NCBI GenBank assembly: GCA_033980235.1
Contig: CM067066.1
Location: 33,333,180 to 33,397,179 of the forward strand
Direction of reading: 5' to 3'
Source of the DNA: Diadema setosum
Taxonomy: Eukaryota; Echinodermata; Echinoidea; Diadematoida; Diadematidae
DNA length: 64,000 nucleotides
The first letter of the stretch is position 1. The number at the start of each line of letters is the position of its first letter. Below, in pieces: positions 23,253 to 33,100 of this stretch. The translations under genes and the position numbers were made by a program. The notes beneath the pieces are model-generated. The model did not search any database, was not told the DNA's origin, and saw only the letters and a list, made by a program, of their open reading frames with translations.

Positions 23253-25721
23253 TAAGTTTTACAACCGCGAATTATACAGCCCATTAGTCATACAGCCCAT
23301 GAGTTCGACGCTAGGCAAATACGACCTACGAGTTCGACACTAGAGGTAAAAACAGTCCACGCTTTCGACATTACAACGTGGGGCTGAATGTGTCGGTCTA
23401 GTGGACCGTATTTGCTCAGTGTCAAACTCATGGGTTGTATGACTCTTGGGATGTGTAACTCATGGGCTGTATGACTCATGGGCTGTATGAATCGTGGGCT
23501 GCATGATTCATGGGTGTAGAACTCGTGACGTGCACCCGACAGTACTGCCTGACCATGATACTACAAAATGTTACTTCGCTTTACAATATCTACGGAAGTA
23601 TTCACTTGGATATCATTCTTTGGCCTAAAATATTTACTGCAAAATATTACTGTTTCGCATACTAAAGTAATCCATCACAGTAAAGTCATCACAGTCAAAA
23701 AGAACAAAGTTTCTCACATTTGGAGGCTTCTATTCTTCATAAGTCTATCCATTAAAACGATGAATTGATTGCAAAATAAAAAAAAACAAAAGATGACATA
23801 TTTAATGCTTATTTGGATTTCTATCAGTTTACTTATTCGAATCTGAGAACCTTTCCTACGTGATGAGAAAATTTGGCGCTATTTGTATAGTACATAAACG
23901 TGACATTCACTCTTGGTGGCAAATATATAGGCTTTAAAAATTATTGCAAGTGTTATGTTTTCCAATAATAAACAACAGAAAACTTTTGCTGTTTTATTCA
24001 GAATAGCGATCCACCAAGTGCTTCTCCTGCGGGTTTGCCGTATAGTTTCGAAGATTTCAAAATTCAAATTCAAATTCAAATGAATTTATTGGGAATTTTC
24101 TGCATCGTTACAAATGAAATACAGTCATTTCTTTTTGTCTTTAAGACGATAGAACATACGGTATGTACATCCGAAAATAAAACTGAGATGTGTACAGATT
24201 AAAGAAAAGAATAAGAGAACACGTCAATTGGGAACCACTCGGGATAAAGTGAATCAAGTAATTTGACTGAATTATGGCACATGTATTGGGAGTGTAAATG
24301 CAGAAGACCGTCGTCGAATAAGCATATAGCTTGAGGATACAATAGCCTTGAAAGAGAAGGGGAAAAAAGAAAATGGGCAAAAAATACAACATGTATACTT
24401 ATCGGAAAGAAAAGAAAAGAAAAGAAAGAAAGAAAAAATCAGAGACATTGCAACTATAGCAGTGTCGGGTCACCTATATCAAGACTCATACTGTATTTGC
24501 AACATTACAGTCCCTTTCAGTATCGTGAATGTTTAAAGAATCCCTATGGAGACAATCGCAAGAAATTTTATGCAGCTTTCAGATATTAGATAATCTGATA
24601 ATATCAGATAATTTCAGGCCGTTTTCAGATAATCTCTTGGGCAAATTATCCTGTCTTTTTTGTGAAATTTGGTTTTCCCCCTTTTTCATGAGGGGACTGC
24701 ATACTACAAGCTCTGCTTTTTAGCGGTCTCCACCATTTCCAACAAATTTGTTTCTGAGTTCACCATAATGATAAAGTGTTTATTTGTATCTTTGTTAATA
24801 ATTTACCTGTGTCTTTAATACATGTTATTATTGTTCATCACATTGCTGTACTGATTTCGTGACATTGTTTGTTTACGCGAACATTTCATTGCTTCCCTAA
24901 TTTGTTGGAGATGAAATAAAATCAACTTGAACAACTTGAAATATTACGACAACGTACAACAGGACCGTAGACATGGTAGATAAAGGAAGAACCATAAGGT
25001 AAATCAACGCCCGTTTTCGCCCATGTGTATTTCGAAATGGATTTTTACAGGGGTGGTTGGGAGAGTGCGCAAAATATAAAAGCAATATTCTACCCGAGTT
25101 CTGATAAAAACAAGACAAAACAACATACGCTCTCTCTCTCTCTCTCTCTCTCACTTTCTCTGACACACACACACACACACACACAAATATATAACATGTA
25201 TCAAAAGAAAATGTACCAGGTGACAGCAACAAATTCATATGTTCTTAAATGAACTCGATTCTTCAGTTTTATACTGCCGAGATTGTTTGTTGTGACCCGT
25301 TACATATTGGCATTTGTATAAAAAAAACTTCCTTTTCAGTCATACCGGGCCCATAACAGTATACTATAGATGGTTTACTGATTCATCTGCCACTGGCATT
25401 GCTTTTACTCATATCTCAATAGAACCACAGAATTTAATATAATTACTTCATGGCCAAGCTCCCCATCCGTTAGAGACACGGCCATTGATAAATCTTGATA
25501 TGATTACGACATGAAAACTTTCACGGCATTTCGACCAAACGTTTGAAGATCAGGAAATACATGATTATGGCGAATTGGCACAAAATATTAGTGAGATAAT
25601 CGCTTAAGGTGGAAAGTACTTACTTGGTACATCAGAAAAAAAAATCCTCAAGACTAGACAAGGAATCTCATTGTGTCCGTTAAGATGATAATCAAAGTGA
25701 ATCAATCCTACCTGAATCCAT
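16038..25721 (-). CDS. Transporter B: SLC16/MCT-like protein, complete gene (578 aa)
   Basis: The model joins exons 25721-25712, 22994-22722, 21429-21289, 19094-17916 and 16171-16038 on the minus strand: 1737 nt, no internal stop, all introns GT-AG and phase 1. The domain order is as in transporter A: helix 1 RWLILAGVFFNSFLENG, TM5 signature YFPDLFEVALGINLCGGAVG, GWRGAILLLGALTL then LLRPA, acidic loop, GDAIGR with the Asp/Arg pair, and DATRSYDVSF. It is shorter than A and C because the loop carries a single diverged 37-residue unit (FINIGFEGDEQVENNATT onward). The N-terminal tail is basic (HGKRARKVQG) like that of C and unlike A. Start context is GGAAACATGG, with an in-frame TGA upstream. Substrate is not predictable. 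Confidence 0.88.
16360..17463. repeat. 1.1-kb repeat dense in TGACCTTTGACC words, in intron 4 of gene B
   Basis: It starts near CTAGAAATGTCGCTATGGCG and TATGCCTCCGCCAT, and ends with an inverse GCCTCCG/CGGAGGCGT block after a GGACGGACGG run, so the ends are roughly inverted. Inside are at least three perfect DR1-type words (16812-16824, 17115-17127, 17255-17267) and many single TGACCT half sites. Homology with intron 4 of gene A stops exactly where it begins. Confidence 0.7.
17916..19094 (-). CDS. Transporter B exon 4 (helices 4-11 and central loop)
   Basis: 1179 nt; the acceptor ends TTTGCAG and the donor is GTGAGT. It carries the TM5 signature, the single-unit loop repeat (about 18710-18600), Lys/Glu-rich sequence, and the C-terminal half with GLGERSVYVSLAGGIGDAIG and GSPISGAILG. 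Confidence 0.93.
19236..19345. repeat. AT-rich palindromic tract (TATATTATATAATA type)
   Basis: ATATAATATATAAC units turn into ATATTATATATT units, giving a self-complementary tract in intron 3 of gene B. Confidence 0.9.
19395..19565 (-). pseudogene. LINE reverse-transcriptase fragment in intron 3 of gene B
   Basis: The minus-strand translation reads VKFLDLSTPFDIIDHDIFLH, then KLFHYDVKGKALDW. This matches the RT block F-x-D-L-S-K-A-F-D-T-I-D-H around the first catalytic Asp. The frame stops immediately after, so it is a remnant. Confidence 0.85.
19566..21288 (-). other. Remainder of intron 3 of transporter B
   Basis: AT-rich. No exon, RNA gene or clear element is recognised. Confidence 0.6.
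21289..21429 (-). CDS. Transporter B exon 3
   Basis: 141 nt: APFNIPLLKRFSTRQLVMTG, GILASLGIILSSFARTGPQF, GAAIFMFG. The acceptor is GACACAG; the donor is GTGAGT. Confidence 0.9.
21490..22115. mobile_element. Long-inverted-repeat element in intron 2 of gene B
   Basis: The left arm (about 21490-21688) and right arm (about 21938-22110) are near reverse complements over some 170-190 bp. Shared words include ACAAAAATGAC, ATCGGA, GGAAGAT, GACCAG and TTATGAATATT. The loop of about 250 bp has no ORF. This architecture is that of a non-autonomous foldback DNA element. Confidence 0.8.
22380..22625 (-). other. Intron 2 segment conserved with gene C
   Basis: GAGTCAACTGAAATGTGATA (about 22440) recurs at about 31243, and the CAAAGACATGGA...GACTTTGAAAGTG stretch parallels 31598-31655. 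This supports common descent of introns 2 in B and C. Confidence 0.6.
22722..22994 (-). CDS. Transporter B exon 2
   Basis: 273 nt; the acceptor ends CGTTATCAG and the donor is GTAAGA. It encodes a hydrophilic basic tail, helix 1 (RWLILAGVFFNSFLENG) and the start of helix 2. Confidence 0.92.
23199..23255. repeat. (TA)n microsatellite
   Basis: About 55 bp alternating TA in intron 1 of gene B. Confidence 0.95.
23262..23530. repeat. Foldback element built from CAGCCCATGAGTCATA units
   Basis: The left half reads ATACAGCCCATTAGTCATAC and CAGCCCATGAGTTCGAC. The right half repeats the inverse ACTCATGGGCTGTATGACTC several times; GCAAATACG pairs with CGTATTTGC in the middle. Confidence 0.75.
24064..24420 (-). 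mobile_element. LINE 3' end, reverse orientation, in intron 1 of gene B
   Basis: It begins with AATTCAAATTCAAATTCAAA followed by TGAATTTATTGG. Read in reverse, this is the AATAAATTCATTTGAATTTG-type tail of a LINE. No coding sequence remains. Confidence 0.55.
24600..24945 (+). mobile_element. LINE 3' UTR fragment
   Basis: GGGGACTGCATACTACAAGC, CTCTGCTTTTTAGCGGTCTC and TTTGTTGGAGATGAAATAAA match in order the 3' UTR at 3325-3545 (CTACAAGCTTTGCTT and GTTGGAGATGGTA). Confidence 0.6.
25130..25186. repeat. (CT)n(CA)n microsatellite
   Basis: A CT run is followed by a CA run. The matching place in intron 1 of gene A (9979-10000) has a shorter CA run. Confidence 0.95.
25310..25690. other. B-specific insertion (or A deletion) in intron 1
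   Basis: Gene A reads GTTTGTTGTGACTAATCCTACC without a break. Gene B has about 380 bp between GTTTGTTGTGAC and AATCCTACC. No terminal repeat was recognised. Confidence 0.5.
25712..25721 (-). CDS. Transporter B exon 1 (coding part, 10 nt)
   Basis: ATGGATTCAG then donor GTAGGA; joins to exon 2 as MDSEGSSKTL. Identical to exon 1 of gene A. Confidence 0.8.
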
Positions 25722-26240
25722 GTTTCCTCCGTTGAAGTGAGAGGATTTTAACCGTCACTGGAAATATAGACAAACAACAGACTTGTCGTATGTTCGCAGT
25801 GAGCAAAATTCAACACGATATCTGACTGCATCTGGATTAACATCCGGGTAAATAGAGAGATTTGACGCGACAGCCAATCCTTTTCACACTTCGTGTTCAC
25901 GTACGTGATCCTTGAACTTCACTTGGCCTCATCCAAATTAACTGGGGTAAGGCTCAGTTTCAGAGGTGCCCACCAGTGATGCATGATTATAATAAGATGA
26001 CAGTGATACGCAAAAGCATATCTGTAGCAAAATTCCCTGCGAGCCGTAAATATATGTCTGGAAGCACGGAAGATGTATTTTCACTAGCTTGATATTTATT
26101 CCTGTTTCTTTTTATTCATTCCGTTATCTTTTAGCAGGACAGCCCTTTCAAGATAATCGAACTGCTCTGCCAAGGGGCCCTATACAACACATACAAACAC
26201 AATTTGCGTTAAAAACACATACTTGCAAACATCGTAACAA
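25722..26240 (-). promoter_or_regulatory. 5' leader and promoter-proximal region of transporter B
   Basis: Shared with 10135-10665 in the same order and orientation. It probably carried the promoter with the duplication. No individual factor site is claimed. Confidence 0.45.
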
Positions 26241-26255
26241 ATGAAGAGGTTGTAA

Positions 26256-26304
26256 CCAAAAGGCGCTAAATCCATTGAAAAATGATGGATTTAGCGCCTT
26301 TTGG
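26256..26304. repeat. Perfect 20-bp hairpin
   Basis: CCAAAAGGCGCTAAATCCAT at 26256-26275 is exactly reverse-complemented at 26285-26304, with a 9-nt loop. It lies just outside the A/B-conserved block and at the start of the retro-element-like stretch that follows. Confidence 0.9.
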
Positions 26305-26309
26305 AAGCA

Positions 26310-26745
26310 AGCTCTTCAAATATAGGAACACAATGCAACTATACAAGAGAATTGAGCGATCATACAAAACCTCTCTCTTTTATCCTTTCTCCTTTCTTCT
26401 ATCCTACCTCTATGCAAGTCATCCCTCTCTCCTATTTTCCTATAATATGTTATGTATTATGTACGAGGGCTACATGCAAATCAAGCAATGCTTAAGCTGT
26501 AGCCCTTCTGTATTATTCATTGCATTGCTGATATGTTTTGTAGTACATTGTAAAGGCAATGAAGAGACTGTATTGCAGTATATCCTAAAGGCAATGGAGA
26601 AACTTACTTTGTTAACAATAATGTTTATATATATCATATATACGTATGGAACCAACAATGTATATGATACATGTGTATATATCTGCATGAGCAATGATAT
26701 TATGCAGGAACCAATAAATCAAATCAAATCAAATCAAATCAAAAG
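26310..26745 (+). mobile_element. Retroelement-like stretch with (ATCAA)n tail
   Basis: It ends AACCAATAAATCAAATCAAA and a short pentamer run, as LINE or SINE 3' ends do. A 169-codon open frame overlaps it but has no recognisable domain. Just downstream, AAAACAAAAATCAAATCC occurs twice (about 26758 and 26813). Confidence 0.45.
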
Positions 26746-27011
26746 TCGTGTAATAAGAAAACAAAAATCAAATCCGGGAAACGTAAATTGAACGATTATA
26801 CAAGAGTCATAAAACAAAAATCAAATCCGCGAAACATAAAGTACACTTATATAGTCGTCTCCACACAAATGCATTAGAAATATTTTAGTGGGTGTAGAAG
26901 TACAGACGAATCAAGTTCTGTTCTTTTCCGCTCTGATTGAGGCTAATGTACCTGATACAACACGCACTCCCTCTCGCCTTTCCCACCCACACCCCACCCT
27001 CCTTCTTTCCT

Positions 27012-27157
27012 TCATGCTTTGCATTGTGATTGTTTGTTGGCGTTTCGGCATTGGAACCAGGTGAACGAAAGAGCGACCAATGATCCTCCCATGATATCGA
27101 CGAAGCCGAGTACGCAGAAAGATACATCGTATGACTGAGTTCCATCGAATAGGGTCC
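27012..27157 (-). CDS. Transporter C exon 5
   Basis: 146 nt encoding GTLFDGTQSYDVSFCVLGFV, then DIMGGSLVALSFTWFQCRNA and NKQSQCKA before TGA. The acceptor is CTTACAG. Confidence 0.85.
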
Positions 27158-30100
27158 CTGTAAGAACAAAAAAAAAGGGAGTTACACAATTTGAAGTTTG
27201 AAAGACTCAGACTAAAAAGAATGATGAGACAAATAAGAGACATAACATATCACACGGAATATTTCCTCTTTACTTATCAAGTGAACTCGGAAGAATCGCC
27301 AGTCTCCAGTTAACAGCTGGCCGATAGTCGGAGATTTTTAGACTGTCATGGTAATAGTGTTTTGTTTTATTTGGTTGGTGTGTGTGTGTGTTTTTTTTAA
27401 TGAGATGGGGTCAAGACTGGTCGGGGTAACTCCTGACAGCGTTAGTGTGTCTTTCCGTCTGTGTCGATCAGCGGCCCTGCCATTACTACAGCCTTTAACG
27501 AAGTCCTCGGGACTGGCGGTTTTATTTCGTTATATCGAAATTTTGTTAAACCCAAACAAATACACAATAAAAACACAGAGCGGAAGGTGTTGTGGCCGGA
27601 ATTTTTGCTTCGTTGTAACCAGAATTTCGTTATAATCGTGTTTGTTATAACGGGAGTGCACTATACCAGGCACTCATTACTTGAGGTATAGAATTAGTTT
27701 ACTGTATCATTGTGCGACGGATGCGTGTATTTGAGCAGAGCAGATCAGATCACAATTCTCGCTCCTGCATGGAAAACTGTTAATCCTCATCACGTCGGTA
27801 GGAAGCTGCTTTTATTTTGAATGAACTCAGGCCATTCGACACAGGACTGCCCAACATTATGAACAATTTGTGATCATTTGCGGACCATATTACATTTTTA
27901 AAGTACATATGAATTGGCAATTCTTAGGTGTGAGATTCACGCACCAAGTATGGCTCCGCTGATTGGCGTGCCAGTACCTAGGCAGAAGAATACCAGTGCT
28001 GTTGCTGCCTTGAAATGATCAATCCCCACCGCTTCTTTCACAAGGATGAACAGACAGGACGTCTTAGCCCCGAGTGACAGCCCGTTGACGAAGGCCAAGC
28101 TTGTTAAGAGCCAGAACGACTCGGCCAGAATGTTCGCGAAGAAGGCACCAGCCGACAGAAGGCAGAACATCAAGTAAAGACGTTCGGTATGCACGTAATG
28201 ACGAGATGCGAGCAGGCCAAGACTCACCCTACCTACAGCGTCCCCAATGCCACCAGCAAGAGATACGTAGACAGACCTTTCCCCGAGTCCTTTAGCCTGA
28301 GCGTTAGGTATGGCGAACAGGACGAGGCCGTTAAAGGTCATTCCGAAGCAGATTGTGCAGATACACAAGACAGCGAGGAGAGAGTGCTCTCGGAAGAGCT
28401 GCAGCTCAAACGACTTGGCAATGACGACGAGGATTCGACAAGGTACTGAAGTGATGGACACATTGGCCTCAGCTTCCTTATCTTGTAAAGAGGCACTCAA
28501 GGTGGCGTTGTCTGGACATTTACATTCTGAGCCTGAGTGATGTTCAAGGTCTGGTCCAAACGTGTCCTTCCTCACAGGTTTGTCAACAGTTTCTGAGGTA
28601 TCAAAGATGCGATAGGCGTTACGCAACATCCCACCTTGATCATCACCAGAAACTTCTGAAGATGGGTTTTGCCCAATTATTTCTGTAATAGCTGCACTAC
28701 TTTGAACTTGTTCATCATCTTCAAAGCCAATGTTCGTGTGCTCCCCTTGATCACCACCAGAAACTTCTGTAGACTGGCTCTGCCCATGTATTACTGTAAT
28801 AGCTGCACTAGTTTGAGCTTCTTCGTCATCTTCAAAACCAACGTTTGTGTGCTCCCCTAGATCACCACCAGAAACCTCTGTAGATTGGTTCTGTCCACGT
28901 ATTCCTGTAATAGCTGCACTACTTTGAATTTGTTCGTCATCTTCAAAACCAATGTTCGTGTGCTCCCCGATCTCCTCCTTGGTATCGATAGTTTCGTCAT
29001 CCGTTGGCGTCGCAGTTTGACTCACGGTGTCATTTGCTCCAGCTCCTGTTGTTGGTCCGAATTCATTGAGACCTAGCATCACTTCCGCCTTGCTCTCTTT
29101 GGCGCCTTGACTCGAGGGTCGCATCAGGGCGCCGACCGCGACCGAGTGCAAAGTTAGCCCCCCGAGGAGAAGGATGGCTCCTCGCCAGCCGAAGCTCTCG
29201 AAGAACACCTCGAAGAGGATGGGAAGAACCATCAGACCAATGGCTCCTCCGGATAGACTGACACCGGAAGCGACCTCGAACAGGTCGGGAAAGTAATAGG
29301 CGGGACTAGAGTTGGAGATCAGGATGACGTTACTGAAGCCAAGTCCTGCAAATTGGAAAAGAAGAAAATAATGATAAGACCACATACAAAGTAAATTTGT
29401 CTTTAGAGGGGTAAACACTAAGTGATGTAAGTGCATTTCTCCAAGACTTTAATCAAAGTAGAATAATTGATATCAGTTGCATTTTTTTTAATTCAGGGTC
29501 ATAGTAAAGAAAAGCTATCAAATAAAGAGGAAAATGTAATAGGGAGTTCATTCTTTACACATACTGACAGTATAGGATACCATCTAGATCTATATATGAT
29601 CAGCTAAATTTTCAAATATTTTATTTCATTTTCTTGCAAATCATGGGAATCTCTCATCTTGCACTGTCAAAGTGGGTTACAGCTCGTTATTCCGAAGGTT
29701 CGTTTTTCCGAAGGCTCTTTAGTCATAAGATTTGTTATTCCGAAGGTTCGTTATTCCGAATTTCATTTTCGGATTTAATATTCAGAATAACGAACCTTCG
29801 GAATACCGCCACAAATGTTCGGATTAACGAACCCTTTTTCATTTTCGGATTAACGAACCTCTAGGTATAGGGAATTTGTGTGTTTCGTATTAACGAACCA
29901 TCGGAATAATGAACCTTCGGAATAGCGAACCTTCGGAATAACGAACAGCACCCTCAAAGTGTACTATAGACCAATTTAGAGAATAATACGAGATGACGGA
30001 GGCACACCCGTTTCCATTGCAGCGACATTTGCATTGCTTATTATTTTCTCCATTTCCTGATTTTATTTTTTCAAATAGTTTTGTTGTTATGAAAACAATA

Positions 30101-33100
30101 TCTTTGTCATAATAATAATATTTTCTTTTGTTGAAAATGATATTGGTTGTTGTTGTCATAGCAGTAGAGTGAACAATGGTTTCGTTTATAAGGGTAAAAT
30201 TATGTATGATTAAAGATAATTATATTTGAATATTGTTATTGTTGGGAATTAGTTAAGATTAAAGGATGAGAACTATAAGAAGAAGGCAAAGTTTAAAGAG
30301 GGGGAAAGAGAGAAAAGAAGAAGAAGAAGTAGATAGATAAGTTGAATGTAAAGGGGATCTATACATAACCATTAATAAACATGATAGATATATATGTATA
30401 ATGACAACAGTCGTGTTAGGGAAAGGAGAGAATGTAATATACATTTAAAATTGATTATGGTAATATGTTTTTGTTTTTGGTCGATAAGTTAATATTATAA
30501 ATAATTGTGTTTTTGACAGTTTCAATTCTCATTTCATCTATATTATATAAGTAGAAATTAAAACCCGTTAATATTTGTTTTTTTTTTTTTTAGTAAAGGT
30601 CATCTTTTATTGCGTGATATTTAAGATGGATATTCTGATATTTTTCATTCTATGAGTGGGTTTTTTCTATTATTTTGTACACATTTTAGTGTATTCAAAT
30701 CGGTTTTATGAAAAAAAAAAATGTCCGCGATTCAGCCTGCTGGTTGCCAAGGATGATTTTCAAATAAAATACCTTTCAATCAACCTATCAAAGGTTAGCA
30801 GAATACCGTTCTATTGTTTGAAATAATAAAACAAAAATATGTAATAATTTTATTCCTTCTTTTTTTGTCGCTTTTCAGGAGATCAACCAACCAAACATAA
30901 AAATTGCAGCTCCAAACTGGGGTCCGGTGCGAGCGAAAGACGAGAAGATTATTCCCATTGACGCCAAAGCCCCGCCGGTCATGACCAGTTGTCGCGTGCT
31001 GAATATCTTCAGTAGCGGTGTGTTGAATAGAGCTGTGTCAGAGAGATTACATCACAACTTCACAAAACTCGCCTTGGATTCGAAATCGATAATCACTTGT
31101 GGAAATGGATACATGATTGTAGATATTATGCAAATATGTAATTCAAACTAAGAACAATTTTCAACATGAGCCAAGTACATGTAATATCAAAGCTAAAGCG
31201 ACACTTAGATTGAACACAAGCAATAATTTTGAATATGTGGATGAGTCAACTGAAATGTGATAGATAAAGAAAGGTAGGTGTACTTTGAGTTTATAGATGA
31301 TCATAAAATTTTCATGTTTCCATGTTGACCATAAAAGCTTCCATTTTCTGCGTCTTTAGAGACTGTTTAATAAAATACCGCATGTTCACATGGCGCTCAA
31401 AGCATTATCCTACAGAACAATAATTACACCAGTCACTGGAATAAAAACCCACACCAAGTCTAGTCATTCTAGTCCCTTGAAAGAGCTAACATTCTGATAC
31501 CCTCATGTAGGCACACTTCCCACATTGGCGTCAAGCTTCTTTCCATTTATACACATCGCTATAGAAAGGACCGCTTTGGGCATGCCGTCTTGCTCACAAA
31601 GACGTGGAAGGGTAGCATGATTGAGCTAGCACCCGGGAAGATATTTAAAGTGTTTGGGGAAGGCACTACACAGGGTCTGTCAACTACACATTAAGTAGAA
31701 CGGACACCATAATCGTTTGGTTATTAATACGGCCATTTTAACGAGAACTTTTACTGAATCGTTTTTACCTAACCAGTAGATGGCTCCATGAGACAGGCTA
31801 ATCATTGTGCCGACAAAACTGGTGGAAGACGTCAGCTGAGTCGTGACGTCATTTAAGACTACACTCAGCGATCGGATGACTCCGTTCTCCAGGAAAGAGT
31901 TGAGGAATACTCCGGCGAGGATCAGCCAGCGTTTCAGACCATGACCCTGGACCTTGCGAGCGCGTTTCCCCTGAGCACTCGACTGGTTGATCTCCTGGTT
32001 GGCATCAGGCAATGAAGCCGTCTTTAAGCTCCCTTCTGACAAGAAAATCGACAAGAAATATGACCGAACTTTCGGTTGACAACACTGGATTAAAAAAAAA
32101 ATGACTTCCCTTATATATAGATCTGTCCCCCCCCCCCCCACCAAAAAGAACAAAGAAAAGAAAATCTTCCTCTCTCTCTTTCTTTATTATGTGTATACAT
32201 AATATTATATCTACTTGCGAAGACACATTTATATGTGATTAATAAGTAGGTTTAAGTGCATACAATACAGTGCACTCCCGTTATAAGTAACACCATTACA
32301 AGGACATTTCGGATACCACGAAGTGAAATACGAGATCCTTCTTCCCAGGTGCTATCAGGTTATGGAACATCCCGCCGGAAGAACTAGTCACCACCACCTC
32401 TGCAAACCTCTGCAAGCGGGAGATGCAGAGCGTTCTGCCTCGTTGATAGAGGAGCATTGTTTTTAGCTGCACACAGTATAATATAGAAGTGATTTTAAAG
32501 GGCACTGCAGGCCTACATACACCAGACCAGAGCTGCCAAATAGTACGACTACACTGAACACCCGATGGTGGACTGTACTTTCCATGAAGAAGAAGAAAAA
32601 AAAACAAACTCGGGGCCCCAGATTGTCATCTTTATATCTATACACTTTATTATGTTTGGCTATAACAGAATTTTGATGTAACGAAAGAAAACTGCCTGTC
32701 CCGAGGACTTAATCGTTATAACGGGAGTGGTCTGCCATATATTACATAGAATAGATAGACATAATCCAGTGCTCCCTTGTGGAGTCAGATATTGCGACAA
32801 GCTACTCCACTGACTGAAAAGAATAAAAAGAAGAATGAAATCAAAGTCACTGTAATAGTGCAGAAGTCGAGGTCGATCTACAATATTAATCTATATGAAG
32901 CGCAACGTTACAACAGGACAGTTACCAATATATCTATTCATCTGTACCCACGTAGCAATAAAGTCGTCAACAATTCTACTTGTGATATCACTGGAAAATA
33001 TTTAATGTGGCTGGACGATAGTTTCAACAATATTAAAGGCGGCGCCGGGAGCTCATTACACCGGATAAATCGTACTATGGATCGGGAGGAGGGGATCACC

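Larger units (their letters stand above)
12966..26240 (-). repeat. Segmental duplication, copy B (gene B with flanks)
   Basis: Paralogous to 2880-10665. It is larger because of insertions: about 1.3 kb between 14660 and 16030, the DR1-rich repeat at 16360-17463, the hairpin in intron 2, and LINE pieces in introns 1 and 3. Confidence 0.85.

Noticed and set aside
26282..26791. 169-codon plus-strand open frame
   Set aside because: Ends in a retroelement tail and starts in the hairpin at 26256-26304; composition is that of AT-rich non-coding DNA and no domain is visible.
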